From: Mycoplasma haemofelis str. Langford 1
Lineage (GTDB): Bacteria; Bacillota_I; Bacilli_A; Mycoplasmatales; Mycoplasmoidaceae
Direction of reading: 5' to 3'
Assembly: GCF_000200735.1 (NCBI RefSeq)
Contig: NC_014970.1
Span: 248,001-312,000, forward strand
DNA length: 64,000 bases
Shown here: positions 41,353 to 52,045 of the stretch, piece by piece
Layout: the number at the start of each line of letters is the position of its first letter
Numbering within the stretch: the stretch's first letter is position 1
Notes under the pieces: model-generated
The model's database searches: none
The model's input: only the letters and a program-made list of their open reading frames with translations
Told to the model about the DNA's origin: nothing
Program-made: the position numbers and the translations under genes

Positions 41353-41961
41353 ATGAATAAATTTGGAGCCTTAGCGTTACTATCGGCAGGAGGGGCGGGA
41401 ACTTCTTATGCAGGATATTCCTATTGGACTTCTGGTAGTGAAGATAAGAAGGCAGTTACTATAGGTCAGAAGTGAGCCAAGTTTTGAATTGGTACTGATG
41501 ATGCTAATAGTGCTGTTTGGAGTAATAAGAGCACTAAGTTAACTAATGCAGATGAAGCTACTTTACATCCAGATTTAAAAGATATTAAGAAGGCTTTTCG
41601 TTTGGAAGATTTGAAGGGTTGATGTTCTAAGGCTTCTAGTTCAGAATATGAGGGCAAGGATTCCTCTTATTTAGAGGCTGTTAGAGGTTATTGTACTTTT
41701 GATATTCAAGATAAGTTGACTAAGAGTGCTTTAACTAAGGAAGGCAGTTGAGATGATGCTAATAATCGTTTAAAGAAAGATGGTCTATCATTATCAGCCA
41801 CTATGGCCGAAATAAAGACAAAGATGTCCAAAGAGCAAGAGCCGGATACTGATGCTTTAAAGACTTGATGCATTGCTAATTATTTGAAACCATGATTGGG
41901 AGGGGATGATGCGGACTTTATGGATGTGCAGAGTTATTGCACTACCCCAGTAGAGAATTAA
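41353..41961 (+). CDS. Family H1 four-cysteine protein
   Basis: 202 aa. 'LALLSAGGAGTSYAGYSYW' is the hydrophobic segment. 'VTIGQKWAKFWIGTD' precedes module 1, 'LKGWCSKASSSEYEG' to 'VRGYCTFDIQDKL'; module 2 'LKTWCIANYLKPWLGGDD' to 'VQSYCTTPVEN'. Paralog of 57556. Followed without a gap by H2. Confidence 0.9.
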
Positions 41962-42576
41962 GTGGTTAAGGTTGGTATGGCGGCAGCTGGTGCCGCAGGG
42001 ACTATGACAACTGCTTATTTGGGATATGTATTAACTAATAAGTTGCCAAAGGCAATTAAGGAGTCCACTATTGGAGAAGAGTGGTCAGAGTTTCTATTGG
42101 TTAATGGAACGGAAGAACAGTGATCTCTTAGGAAAACTAAGCTCTCCCAAGGAAGAGATGAAGCTCTAATTCCTGAGTTAAGAAAACTTAAGGCCAGTTC
42201 GGAGGGACTTAAAGGGTGGTGTTCTGAAGCGGCTAAGAAGACTTATTCTGATGCTGGGTCTTTGTATTTGTCTAATGTTAGGAGTTATTGTACCTTCTTT
42301 GTAAGGGATAAGTTCGAAGGTAAGTATATAGAAAGTTCTGGCTCTTGAGAAGAAGCTAACAAAAGACTTACAAACTTAGATTCTGATGAGGGTTTATCTT
42401 CGGAAATGAAGGGGATTAGAGACGAATTGAAGAAGGCTACTCAACCTCCTAAGACTTCAGAAGATCTAAAGAACTGATGTACATCCTCTTATGACAAGCC
42501 TTATTTAGGTGAGTATGATTCCACGTTTAAGGATGTTAAGGTTTATTGTGCTAGAGTAGAGGGCACTTCTGGATAG
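41962..42576 (+). CDS. Family H2 four-cysteine protein, GTG start
   Basis: 204 aa from GTG directly after the previous TAA. 'KVGMAAAGAAGTMTTAYLGY', 'IKESTIGEEWSEFLLVNGT' nearly as in 60043. Module 1 'LKGWCSEAAKKTYSDAG' to 'VRSYCTFFVRDKF'; module 2 'LKNWCTSSYDKPYLGEYD' to 'VKVYCARVEGTSG'. Confidence 0.88.
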
Positions 42577-42587
42577 CAGACTCAATA

Positions 42588-43244
42588 GTGTCTACACTTT
42601 CAAAGATAGCTTGTGGTACGGGAGCTACTGGGGCGGTAGGAACGGGGTGCTATTTTGTTGCTACCAATTTAGAGACCCCTAAGAAGAAGACAATATCGGA
42701 TAGGCTTTCTAAAGAGAAATTCACTCTTCTTAGTTTCAAGAGTGGGAATGTAGAGGAATGAAAGGCTGTTCTTAAGGAATATGAGAAGGATGGTAATACT
42801 GATAAGTTTGATGGAGTTTCTTTAGATACTACGAGTAGCGATAAAGATAATAAGAATATTGCTTCTCTTAAATCAACTTGTAAGGATTTAGTAGTTAAGG
42901 AAGATTTATCTGAGGATCTTTATAGAAGAGCAAGGAGATGATGTGTAGTTCCTCAGAGTATAAAGGTAAGGATGGAATCTTTGGGAGTTAAGGTTCTGGA
43001 TTATACAAATGAGAAGTCTAGTAATTCTTCTTGGAGGGAGTGAGAGGAAAAGATAAAGACCTATACAGGAACATCAATCCTTTCTACAGGATCTACTTGA
43101 TCTTCTTCAGGTAGTGATAACGATGCTAAAGTGGGAGTTATAAAGACAGATTGTAAGACTTTCCTAGAAGGAGATTCCAGATCCTATGATTCAGATTTTG
43201 AAGATAAATACAAGAAGGCAGTAACTTGATGTGGACTAAGTTAG
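42588..43244 (+). CDS. Family C hybrid, GTG start
   Basis: 218 aa from GTG. The front 'KIACGTGATGAVGTGCYFVA' and 'ISDRLSKEKFTLLSF' match 34245; from 'WCVVPQSIKVRM' and 'KVLDYTNEKSSN' on it follows 34892, ending 'KKAVTWCGLS'. It thus combines the two C genes that stand in tandem at 34245-35551. The stop codons of this gene and the opposing C gene share CTAAGTTAG (43236-43244). Confidence 0.88.
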
Positions 43245-43850
43245 CTTATCAGCTTCTTCCCTAACGCATCATCTCTTCAAATTACTAAACAGAGTTTCAA
43301 AGTTTGCTTCAGTAGAGTCCTTCTTAGAAATCTCACTACACTTCTCTCTTAACTGTTTCCATTTATCCGAGGATCCCAAGTTCAATCCATCAATTCTATT
43401 TTCTGAAACCTTCTCATAAGACTTCTGCAACTTATCCCATTCCTGTTGATTCTCATTTCCAGTTCCGATATCCAATAGATGTAATTTATGAGCTTCTAAT
43501 AAACTGGATAAAGTCTTAGGAACAGTACATCACCTTCTGGCTTTGGAATAGTTCTTGGAAGTATCAGCCTCTTCAGATAAGACGGATTTACATGAAGATT
43601 TGAGATCTTCTAATTTGACATCCGTCGTTTCGGTTGTAAATCTGGCTCCATTTTCATTCTTCTTTTCATTGTACTTAGCTAATATAGTTTGTCAAGCGCC
43701 ATCCTCGGTGATGGGAACAAAGTGCTCTTCCTTTAACTTATCTTCAATACTTTTGGGTGTAGGTGAGTGTGGATAAGCTAAGTATATACCTCCACCAATA
43801 GCTCCAGCCGTTCCTAACCCCGCAGCTGTATAAAGAGGATTAATTGCCAT
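43236..43850 (-). CDS. Family C four-cysteine protein
   Basis: 204 aa. 'LYTAAGLGTAGAIGGGIYLAYP', 'IEDKLKEEHFVPI'. Module 1 'LKSSCKSVLSEEAD' to 'ARRWCTVPKTLSSLL'; module 2 'LREKCSEISKKDSTEANF' to 'LKRWCVREEADKLT'. The N-terminus resembles 37369 more than 36740, whereas the rest is that of 36740: another mixed copy. Confidence 0.9.
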
Positions 43851-44463
43851 TTAAGAAAGGAGATTTCTGAGAACATCAAGTAGTTAACTTATCTAGATAG
43901 TAATCATATTCCGAGTCTCACTTATCCTTAGCGATATATTTCTTACACTCATCCCTAAGTTTCTTCCAAGCATCTTCTCCTTCCGGTTCAGATACAGTAA
44001 ATTCCTTTATCCCTTCCCCAGATTTAATCGCTTTGTATTTGTCCTTAAGCTTAGTTCATTGTTCTTGTGCATTTGACGCCTCATCTGTCATACTCAAGAG
44101 TTCAACTCCTAAGTCTTTCAATCTATCTTGAACTGTCTTAGGAACTGTACATCATAGCTTTACAGCATCATAAAGGGAGGAATCACTTGAAGATAGGGAC
44201 TTCTCACACTTCTTTTTAAGGTCGTCAACCGTTGTTATATTTCCTGTGAATTTCTTTCCGGAGTGAATTGAGGAATCTTTGTGCTTCGTGAGAACTGTAT
44301 TTCAATTGCTATCTGAAGACCCCATGACAATGTATCTCTCTTTAACTAATTTATCTTTGAGAGTGGGTGCAGAAGTCTCGGAAAGGGAGTTATGAATTAA
44401 GTAAGCTCCACCACTAGCAGCACCCAATGCTCCTAGTCCTGCTAGGGTGTAAAAGTGATTCAT
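43840..44463 (-). CDS. Family C four-cysteine protein
   Basis: 207 aa. 'LAGLGALGAASGGAYLIHN', 'LKDKLVKERYIVMGSSD'. Module 1 'LKKKCEKSLSSSDS' to 'VKLWCTVPKTVQDRL'; module 2 'LRDECKKYIAKDKWDSEY' to 'LTTWCSQKSPFLNGN'. The C-terminus is longer than in 37369 and overlaps the next gene's start by 11 bp. Confidence 0.9.
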
Positions 44464-45062
44464 TATGGTTTAGTACAGAATTCCTTAAAGTTAGGGATCT
44501 CTCCTTGAAATATCTCGACAGCTAATTTCTTGCATTCCGAAAGCATCTTTCCCTTTCAATTCTCATCCGCGGATGAAGGCTTGCTTATAGCTTTAAATCC
44601 TTCATGTAAATCTTGAGCAGACTTCTGACTGAATACAGATCACTTACCTTCTAGATCTGTATTCGCAAAAACTAAGGACTTACCAGATTCAATTTTGTCC
44701 TCATTATTAAAGGAGCAGTAATTCTTGAAGTCCTCTAGAAACCCGCTGTCTATTGGTTTGTTATGTATGTCTGAACAACCTCTTTTTAGGGATTCCGAAG
44801 CTTCTTTATCCTTTGTTCCTTTTTTATGATTTTTGGCCGCAATTAATTCGGTATGTTTGGGATCAGATGTGCTCTTTCCTAAAGCATCTAATTTCTTATT
44901 TAGTGTCGCAGAATTATTGAGGAATCCCTCTACTGCGATGGAATACTTGCTCTTAAATGTCTCTTTAGGCTCTCCTTTTATAAGTTGAGAACCTAAATAA
45001 CCTGCACCAGAGAGTCCTACAGCCCCAGCAAAACCCAAACCAATTTTAGATGGTAGGGTCAT
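44463..45062 (-). CDS. Family G3 four-cysteine protein
   Basis: 199 aa. MTLPSKIGLGFAGAVGLSG, 'GYLGSQLIKGEPKETFKSKYS'. Module 1 'LKRGCSDIHNKPIDS' to 'FKNYCSFNNEDKIESGK'; module 2 'MLSECKKLAVEIFQGEI' to 'FKEFCTKP'. His replaces Tyr in the 'GC..IY' motif. TAATG overlaps at both ends. Confidence 0.9.
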
Positions 45063-45712
45063 TATTTCCCTTTACAGTACAATTCCTGATTCTTGAATTC
45101 CAATGAATCACTACCCATAAACGGTTCCTTTTGAACTGATTCACATCAATTTTTAAGCTTCTCTCGATATGTCTTTTCGAAAGTGCTACTCTTACTCTTT
45201 ATCTCCTCTTTTAATTGGCTCAAAACATCTACTAAATCGCCATTCTTTGAAGTGTCATGACCTTTTAGGGATGTCAAGGAGGTGTCTCATTTGTTGCCGG
45301 AGTTATTTTCGGTTGTATCGGTATTTCAAGCATCTCCGGAACTTGCATCCTTATTAGTCTTGGAACAGTATTTCTTAAAGTCGTCTTTGTATTTACTGTC
45401 CTCATATGGAGATTCATAAATAGATTTACATCCTTCTCTAAGTAGCTGCTTGGCCGCCACTTCATTAGAGGAAGGATTCTTCTTAGCTTCTGTTGCGGCT
45501 TTCTTTAAAGTCGGATGTGCGGGATCTTTAGTCTTAAGCTCTTCGTACTTGGATTTTCAAGAATCACTATCTTTGGAAGTATCTAAGAGAGCGTGCTTAT
45601 ATTTGGTGGCAAAGGTTTCTTCAGATTCCCAAGGCTTTAAAGCAAGTAAACCACCAATTCCAGCTCCACCAGCCCCCAATCCTCCCAAGGATAATGCCAA
45701 AGTCTTACCCAT
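45062..45712 (-). CDS. Family G2 four-cysteine protein
   Basis: 216 aa. MGKTLALSLGGLGAGGAG, 'LKPWESEETFATKYKHALLD'. Module 1 'LREGCKSIYESPYED' to 'FKKYCSKTNKDASSG'; module 2 'LKNWCESVQKEPFMGS' to 'NQELYCKGK'. Residues around 'HALLDTSKDSDSW' are identical to 38627. Confidence 0.9.
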
Positions 45713-46325
45713 TCCCCTCTACACAGTAATTCTTTATAAGTTGGATGGAAGGATCTTTATCTCCTAAGAATATCTCTCCTTTTTGAGTATCACACCACCC
45801 CTTCAATTCATCCCCCTGAGCCTTACTAAAAGTATCTCCAGTTAACTTAGTAGCTATCGCCTTTAAAGATAGATTAGTCTCTTTGTCTTTATTGTTCTTA
45901 AGTGAAGTTAGCTTCCCATGTCATTTTGATGAAGAAGCTATGGACTCTGTTGGTGCTTCTGAAATCCATCCAGTTGTTATTACATCACCATTATTCTTAG
46001 AACAGTACAGTTTGAAATCACTTAGGTATTTGTTATCTTTAGAGGAAGACTCATAAATCTCCTTGCATCCCTCCTTGTGTTGTGCTTTTCTAGTCTCTTC
46101 ACTTCCCGAGGTGCCGGACGCCTTCTTTAATTTCTCATTAATAGGAGTCTTCCCCTTCATGGAAGTGAACTTGGTATTCCAGAGAGTACTTCCTTCTTCT
46201 ATGATGGCAGCTTTATATTTCTCCTTGTAAGGATCGGTAATCTTGGGGCGAAAAGCCATTCACCCTCCCATTCCTAAACCACCAGCCCCCACTACTCCCA
46301 AAGAAGCGGGAATTAACTTACTCAT
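45705..46325 (-). CDS. Family G1 four-cysteine protein
   Basis: 206 aa. MSKLIPASLGVVGAGG, then 'MGGWMAFRPKITDPYKEKYK' with a TGA Trp. Module 1 'HKEGCKEIYESSSKD' to 'FKLYCSKNNGDVITTG'; module 2 'LKGWCDTQKGEIFLGD' to 'IKNYCVEGNG'. The MSKLIPASLG start is shared with 50069 and 55559. Ends 8 bp inside the downstream gene. Confidence 0.9.
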
Positions 46326-46969
46326 TATTTACTGATACAGAAGCTCTTAGCATTCTTAATATCTCGCTTCTCTTCACCTAGATACATCTCTTCAGAAATA
46401 GAATCACACCACTCTTTCAATTCCTTCCTATGCTTCTCTTCTAATTTGACTTTCTCATCTTTAATCTTGTCGTAAAGCTCAGATAATCGGTAATCAAGAT
46501 CCTTTCTCGTTGCTTTTCTCAAGCCCTCTAAAGGGCTATCTCATTCATTTTTAGATTTAGATTTGACATCTCCAGAAATTCATTTTCCCTTTCCGATGGC
46601 CTCTTTATTGGTCTTAGAACAGTAGAGGGTAAAGTCGGAAAGGTATGGGGTGGTGATTACTTTGGAGTTGTAGATATCTTGGCAACCTTCTTTATGAAGC
46701 TCTTGAGATTTGCTTTCTTGGCTTTGGATCTTTATGGCTTCCAGTAACTTCTTGTGTGTAGGCTTCCCAGTCTTCAGGAGATTTCATCTTGACTTTCAAA
46801 TATCTCCATCCCCCTCCTCATTTAATAATGGGAATTTGTATTTATCTCTAAATCGGGTACTTAACTTGGAGCTAATTGCCTTACTGCTTCTCTTTGGAGT
46901 TACGTAATAGGAGCCAGCTATTCCACCAGCTCCACTTAATAAGAAAGCTATGGGAGTGAATTTAGACAT
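46325..46969 (-). CDS. Family G4 four-cysteine protein
   Basis: 214 aa. MSKFTPIAFLLSGAGG, 'LSTRFRDKYKFPLLNEEGDGD'-like segment as in 39281. Module 1 'HKEGCQDIYNSKVIT' to 'FTLYCSKTNKEAIGKG'; module 2 'LKEWCDSISEEMYLGE' to 'AKSFCISK'. Lacks the basic C-terminal tail of 39281. Confidence 0.9.
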
Positions 46970-46975
46970 GATGCA

Positions 46976-47617
46976 CTAAGCAATTACTTTGCAGAAGGAT
47001 TCTTGGTTTTCAAATTTCAAGGAGTCTCTACCCATAAACACTTCACTGTTAGTATCTTCACACCACTTCTTCAATTGAGCTCTTATGCTTTGGGTATTGG
47101 GACTACTTCCGCCCGCTTCTTCTTTTAATTTCTCTAAAATGGGATCCAATTTGCCACCACTAGCTGTATTTCTAGCCTTTAAGGCATCAATTGCCTTGTC
47201 TCATTTGTTGTCTGAGTTCTTGTCAGCGGCATCAGTGTTCCATGTACCATTCTTACTTTCGTCTTTATTAGTTCGAGAACAGTAATTCTTAAAATCGGAG
47301 AAGCTATTTGTGTCCTCGTGATTGGATTCATAAACTTCCAAGCACCCCTTCTTAAAGAGAGTCTTAGCTTCTCCCTCCTTTCCTGCTTCCTTGCTCTTAG
47401 TAACTGCTTTCTTTAAAGTCTCATGATGTGGAGTAGCATTCTTAATGATCTGGTATTTTTGATCTCATAAGGAGTCATCATCCTTTTCATTTAGTAATGC
47501 TTGTGAGTATTTGCTTCTTATGGTGGAAGTCTTACTTCTCTCCATTAGGAGATAACCACCCACACTTGCCCCAGCAGTTCCCGCAACTCCCAAAGACATA
47601 AATGCTATTTTGCTCAT
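46976..47617 (-). CDS. Family G2 four-cysteine protein, first in run
   Basis: 213 aa. MSKIAFMSLGVAGTAGASVGG, 'LLMERSKTSTIRSKYSQALL'. Module 1 'FKKGCLEVYESNHED' to 'FKNYCSRTNKDES'; module 2 'LKKWCEDTNSEVFMGR' to 'NQESFCKVIA'. Divergent from the short S gene; only 34 bp separate the two starts. Confidence 0.9.
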
Positions 47618-47651
47618 GATGTGGAGTAGAAGGGTTCTTTAAGAAGGTAAA

Positions 47652-48077
47652 GTGTTGAAGAGTAAGCTTTTGTTGGCTCCTATAGCAGGAGTAGTTGCAA
47701 CATCTATAGGAGCCATCTTCTATGCTTTTCAAGGATCTAAGGATGGTAAGTATCGTACAAAGATCCCCACTTACAAGAAGATATATGATCAAGTTAAGGA
47801 TCATAGGAAGGAGAAAGGGGATGATGGTCTCTATTTGGTGGATCCGAATAATAGGGAGTGATGAATTAAGAGGGGAAAGGAATTTAAGAAGTTTTATGAA
47901 GGTGATTGGCAGGACTTTAGGGATAAGTGCTTTTCAGAGGTGAAGTCTAAAGAATTAGATTGGCACAATATTCTGGGAGAAAGTGCTAATTACTATTCAG
48001 ATGCTGAATATATAACTGGAGTTGGGTCTGTTGATTTTGTAACTTTATGTGTAGAAAAAGAAGTTAAGTCTAGCTAG
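47652..48077 (+). CDS. Family S short single-module protein, GTG start
   Basis: 141 aa from GTG (TTG one codon later is an alternative). 'LLAPIAGVVATSIGAIFYAFQ', then a basic stretch 'YKKIYDQVKDHRKEKGDD' and 'GLYLVDPNNREWW'. One Cys pair only: 'FRDKCFSEVKSKELDW' to 'FVTLCVEKEVKSS'. About half the superfamily length. Paralog at 52753. CTAGCTAG at 48070-48077 carries the stops of this gene and the opposing E gene. Confidence 0.85.
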
Positions 48078-48687
48078 CGCACCAAGAGATAACGTTAGAT
48101 TCTAGAGATTTGTTCTCGGTACTAACTGGTCGCTTTTTATTTTCAGAACATCAATTCTTGAGCACAGAATACCCTTTATCCGAATTGGTGTTGCTCTCAA
48201 TTCCGGTAACACCAATTTTTATCATCCCTTCTTTTGCACTATCAAAAGCCGTCTTCCAAGTCTCCTTGTCTGTGTCTCCTGTGGCTATATTCCTTCAAGT
48301 TTTGGAATTAGCTAATGGCTTATCTTGAATTCTTAGAACGCATCATTTAATGGCATTATTTAAATTATCTTTGGAGTCAAGATAGGAAGCGCATAGAGCT
48401 TTTAAAGCATCTCTTCCTTGATCATCATTGGAAGGAAGATTATCCCCATCCTTCTTGTGCTTATTCACTTCTTCCATAAAACCATTGTCAGTCTTGAATT
48501 CTGTGAAGAATGCTTTAAATTTATCATCTGTACTCACCACCTCATATCCACCTTGAGCTAAGACCGCTCTAACGGTAGGAGTCTCTTTCTTCTCTGTAGG
48601 GGAAAATAGACCACCTTGATACGCTGCAAAGGCTCCAGTTCCAGCAACTCCGCCGGCTCCTGCCAATCCTAAAGCTACTTTAGACAT
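48070..48687 (-). CDS. Family E four-cysteine protein
   Basis: 205 aa. MSKVALGLAGAGGVAGTG, 'AYQGGLFSPTEKKE'. Module 1 'LKALCASYLDSKDNLNNA' to 'IKWCVLRIQDKPL'; module 2 'LKNWCSENKKRPVSTENK' to 'VISWCAS'. The Cys pair of module 1 is closer (about 22 aa) than in A. 'RPVSTENK' replaces the usual 'LPINxKN'. TAATG overlap upstream. Confidence 0.9.
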
Positions 48688-49382
48688 TATTTAGTACACC
48701 AATCTCTCACTTGTTGAAAAGTCTCATCTTGAGTTAATTTCTCAGGATTGATGTAGCTACTTCATTTCTTCTCACATTCATTCTTGAAGTCCTCGGGAGT
48801 TGTATTGGCATCACTCTTCTTGCTATCTCAGTTTGGCATTTTTCAAGTATCTTGATTTTTATAGGTAACAGTATTGCCATTAGTGCTCTCTATATGATGA
48901 CTTTGATACTTATTTCAAGCCGCTTTTCATTCCCCTGTATCGCCACTCTTATTTAGAAGGGTCTTGGTTGTATCTTCGGATAATAGTTCTGAAATCTTCT
49001 TGGGGCGGGAGCAGTACTTCTTAACGTCCTTATATTCCGGTTGTTCAGTACCAGAAACCTCTACTTTGGATCGTTTCTCACATTCTTTTTTAAATTCCTC
49101 GAAAGCTGAAGATTCACTTCGTTTAGTCTTCCAATTGGACAACCCTCACTTATCCGTATCTCTATAGGAGTTGACTCCTGTATTCTTGTGATCGTTTCTA
49201 TATTTCTCTCAAGCCTCATTTCATTTCTCGTCATCAGAAGTCATCAACTTCCATCCTTTTTCCTTTTTGAGTAGTTCGGTTATTGGGGTGGTACTTTGAT
49301 TCCCTTTGATGGCAAAATATACTCCTCCACCGGTAGCTACTGTTCCCAAGGAGCCCACGGCTCCTAACATCTTCACATCCAT
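48687..49382 (-). CDS. Family F (A-like) four-cysteine protein
   Basis: 231 aa. MDVKMLGAVGSLGTVATGGG, 'ITELLKKEKGWKLMTSDD'. Module 1 'FKKECEKRSKVEV' to 'KKYCSRPKKISELL'; module 2 'FKNECEKKWSSYINPEKL' to 'VRDWCTK'. The layout 'WNEAWEKYRNDHK' and 'WGLSNWK' is that of family A, so F is its minus-strand relative. Confidence 0.9.
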
Positions 49383-50063
49383 CTAAGTAGCTTTACAAAA
49401 CTCTTCTTGACTCTTGAATTCAAGTGATTCTTCTCCTTTAAAGATTTCTAATTTGTTGGAATTACATCACTTCTGAAGCTTCTCTCTTTTGTCTTGGGTG
49501 AAGGTATTTTGACTTCCTTGAATTTCGCTTTTTAAGGTTGATAAAGTACTGTCTAATGCTCACTTAGAAGAAATGTCATGAGATTTCAAGGAGGTTAAGA
49601 CAGTGTCTCACTTATTATTTCCGGAGCCGGAGCCGGAGCCGGAAGCGGCATCTGAAATTCAGTTCTTTCCTTCCTTGGTGGCATTTTCATTGGTTTTTGA
49701 GCAGAGAGCTTTAAAGTCTGCAAAGTTGTGGTTGTTATCGGAATCAGATGAGTAGATCTCTTCACATCCGGATTTAAGAAGCCCTTTGATTTCTTCCTTA
49801 TTAGGACTATTTCCCTTTTTCTTGGATGATGCTTGTTGTAAAAAGCTATTGTGTGGTGAGTATGTTCCCCCTAATGCTTCATATTTCTTGTCTCATATAG
49901 TGTCATCTCCTTTGGCATTTAATAACGCTACAGAGTACTTGTCTCTTATGGAAGCAGATTTCTCTTGTTCATGAGATTGTCATGGCTTTAGGGCCATTAC
50001 TCCACCAGCCCCCAAACCTCCGGCTCCAGCCGTTCCCAAAGCCAAATAAGCCCCTTTCCCCAT
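49383..50063 (-). CDS. Family G2 protein with Gly-Ser repeat
   Basis: 226 aa. MGKGAYLALGTAGAGGLG, 'ALKPWQSHEQEKSASIRDKYS'. Module 1 'LKSGCEEIYSSDSDN' to 'FKALCSKTNENATKEG'; between modules 'SGSGSGSGNNKW' is encoded by a 6-bp tandem repeat. Module 2 'LQKWCNSNKLEIFKGE' to 'QEEFCKAT'. Directly follows the F gene's ATG (TAG-ATG). Confidence 0.9.
49621..49643. repeat. 6-bp tandem repeat CCGGAG, 3.8 copies
   Basis: Encodes alternating Gly-Ser in the linker of the G2 gene. Its paralog 54882 has a Ser/Thr-rich linker with no such repeat. High local GC. Copy-number change stays in frame. Confidence 0.9.
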
Positions 50064-50068
50064 GCTAG

Positions 50069-50701
50069 TTATTCTGCACAGTAACTCTTAATCTCCTTTA
50101 TTACGTTTTCACTCTCCCCGAGGAATAGTTGACTCTTCATAGTGGAGCACCAATCTTTCAGTTCTTTGCGATTGGTAGCGTCAAAGCTGCTCCCAGTTAG
50201 CTTATTGGATAGATCTTTAAGCTTCTGATGGATAAGGTTGCTCTTATTGCTTTTTAGATTTGTTAGCTTGCCATCCCATTTATTGCTGCTTCCACTAGCC
50301 GCACTATCATCTGTAATTCAAGTACCATCAACAACATCTTCGATTAGCTTAGAACAGTACTTTTTAAAGTCCTCAAAGTAGTCGTGGTTGTCGGAAGGAG
50401 AGTCATATATCTTCCGACAAGCTTCTTTGTGTAGAGACTTGCCTGTTGTTTCGTCATCAGTGGCGGATGCGGTCTTTAGATCTGGATGATTTTTAGTTCC
50501 TGATTTCAGGGAAGTGAATTTAGCTCCCCATGACTTTTCATCAGTAGACCCCTCAAAGTTAAGGAGAGATTTCTCATACTTTACTCTGAAAGTTGGGGTA
50601 GCAACATTCTCACTTCCCGAGGATTTTGCGAGAAAGTAACCACCTGCACCAGCTCCTCCAGCACCAAGAACTCCAAGAGACGCAGGAATTAACTTACTCA
50701 T
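50069..50701 (-). CDS. Family G1 four-cysteine protein
   Basis: 210 aa. MSKLIPASLGVLGAGGAGAGG, 'FRVKYEKSLLNFEGSTDEK'. Module 1 'HKEACRKIYDSPSDN' to 'FKKYCSKLIEDVVDG'; module 2 'LKDWCSTMKSQLFLGE' to 'IKSYCAE'. Whole-length counterpart of 55559. Confidence 0.9.
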
Positions 50702-50703
50702 AG

Positions 50704-51300
50704 TTATTTGCTACACCAAGAAGAGACGTTACGCTGTGTCGTCTTGTTTTTAGTGTTGATGGGAAGCTTCTTGTTCTTTAAACATCAATCTTTTATCTTG
50801 GAGTAGTCTTGATCTGATTGAGTATCAAGAGATATTCCTTCAATCCCATGACTTACCATGGCAGCTTTAGATTTGGTTAAAGCACTCTTTCAATCCGCGC
50901 CATCACTACCTCCATCATCTGTTATTCAGTTCTTTCCATCGGGCTTCTTATCTTTAATTCTCAGAACACACCATTTGATGGCGTTACCTAACTTATCTTT
51001 GGAATCTAAATAGGATGAACACAAGGCTTTAAGTGCCAACTTTCCTTTTGTTCCATCATCCCCTTCCAATGTCTCTCCCGCTTGTTTATGCTTGTTAACT
51101 TCTTTCATGAACTCGCCATCACTCTTAAATTCAGTGAAGAAGGATTTAAACTGCTCATCAGTATTCACCAGCTCGTAACCCTCTTTAGTAAGGGTTTCTC
51201 GAACTGTAGAGGTCGAAAATAGTCCGCCCTGATAAGCTGCAAAAGCCCCAGTTCCGGCAACTCCGCCTGCTCCCGCCAATCCTAAAGCTACTTTAGACAT
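50704..51300 (-). CDS. Family E four-cysteine protein
   Basis: 198 aa. MSKVALGLAGAGGVAGTG and 'AYQGGLFS' as 48070, with a shorter linker before 'TVRETLTKEGYELV'. Module 1 'LKALCSSYLDSKDKLGNA' to 'IKWCVLRIKDKKP'; module 2 'IKDWCLKNKKLPINTKNK' to 'VSSWCSK'. The first 27 codons are almost identical to 48070, the rest is not. Confidence 0.9.
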
Positions 51301-51995
51301 TACTTAGTGCATCAAGACACCACCTGTTTAAAGGTCTCATCTTGCGTTAACTTGTTGGGATCTATGTAACTGTCTAACTTAGTTTCACACTTAGTCTTGT
51401 ATTCGGCGGGAGCATCAGTAAGAGATTGCTTGGAACTTCAATCTCCTACTTCCCATATATCTTTGGTTTTATATGTAACCTTCGTTCCTGTTGTGCTTTG
51501 GACGTTGGTCTTCTTATATTTTTCTCAAGATTTATTTCATAGGGTGGAGTCCCCACTTTTATCTAGAAGAGTTCTTCCCTTATTTTTAGATAGTAATTCG
51601 GAGATCTTCTTAGGTCTGGAACAGTACTTCTTAATGTCTTGATATTCTGGTTGATTAGTATCTTTAACCTTTACCTTGGAACGCTTATTACACTCACTCT
51701 TGAATTCCTCAAAGGCACTAGTTCCACCCCTTTTCTCTTTTCAATTGGAGATTCCTCACTTATCCTCATCTTTGTAGGATTCACTATTTCCAACTTTGTG
51801 ATCCTTTCTGTAATTCTCCCAAGCTTCATTTCATTTCGGATCATCAGCTGAAGTCATTAACTTCAAGCCTTTCTCGCTTTTGAATAGTTCAGATATGGAG
51901 GTGGAACTCTGATCATCACTTAAGGCGTAATATATTCCTCCCCCAGTTGCTGCCGCACCCAAAGAGCCTACAGCTCCAAGAAGTTTCATATCCAT
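51300..51995 (-). CDS. Family F (A-like) four-cysteine protein
   Basis: 231 aa. MDMKLLGAVGSLGAAATGGG, 'ISELFKSEKGLKLMTSADD'. Module 1 'FKSECNKRSKVKV' to 'KKYCSRPKKISELL'; module 2 'YKTKCETKLDSYIDPNKL' to 'VVSWCTK'. Closest in module 2 to 56791. First gene of its run. Confidence 0.9.
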
Positions 51996-52045
51996 AACTT
52001 GAATAGAGTAATTTTTAAGGTTCCTAGTGGGATTCTTTTTTAAAG
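51996..52045. promoter_or_regulatory. Divergent promoter region
   Basis: 50 bp, T-rich. No Shine-Dalgarno-like sequence before the ATG at 52046 (preceded by TTTTTTAAAG). 'AATAGAGTAAT' near 52002 is the best -10-like word. Confidence 0.3.

Larger units (their letters stand above)
43236..47617 (-). repeat. Duplicated C-C-G3-G2-G1-G4-G2 block, copy 2
   Basis: Equivalent to 36740-41243, with G1 and G4 exchanged in position. The two copies are separated by 2.0 kb of plus-strand H and C genes. Confidence 0.75.
48070..51995 (-). repeat. Duplicated E-F-G2-G1-E-F block, copy 1
   Basis: Six minus genes repeated in the same order at 53573-57480. In both, an S-type plus-strand gene converges on the first E gene. 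A third copy begins at 62357 and leaves the window. Confidence 0.85.

Noticed and set aside
49621..49643. CCGGAG repeat as an on/off switch
   Set aside because: The unit is 6 bp, so copy-number change keeps the frame and only alters linker length.
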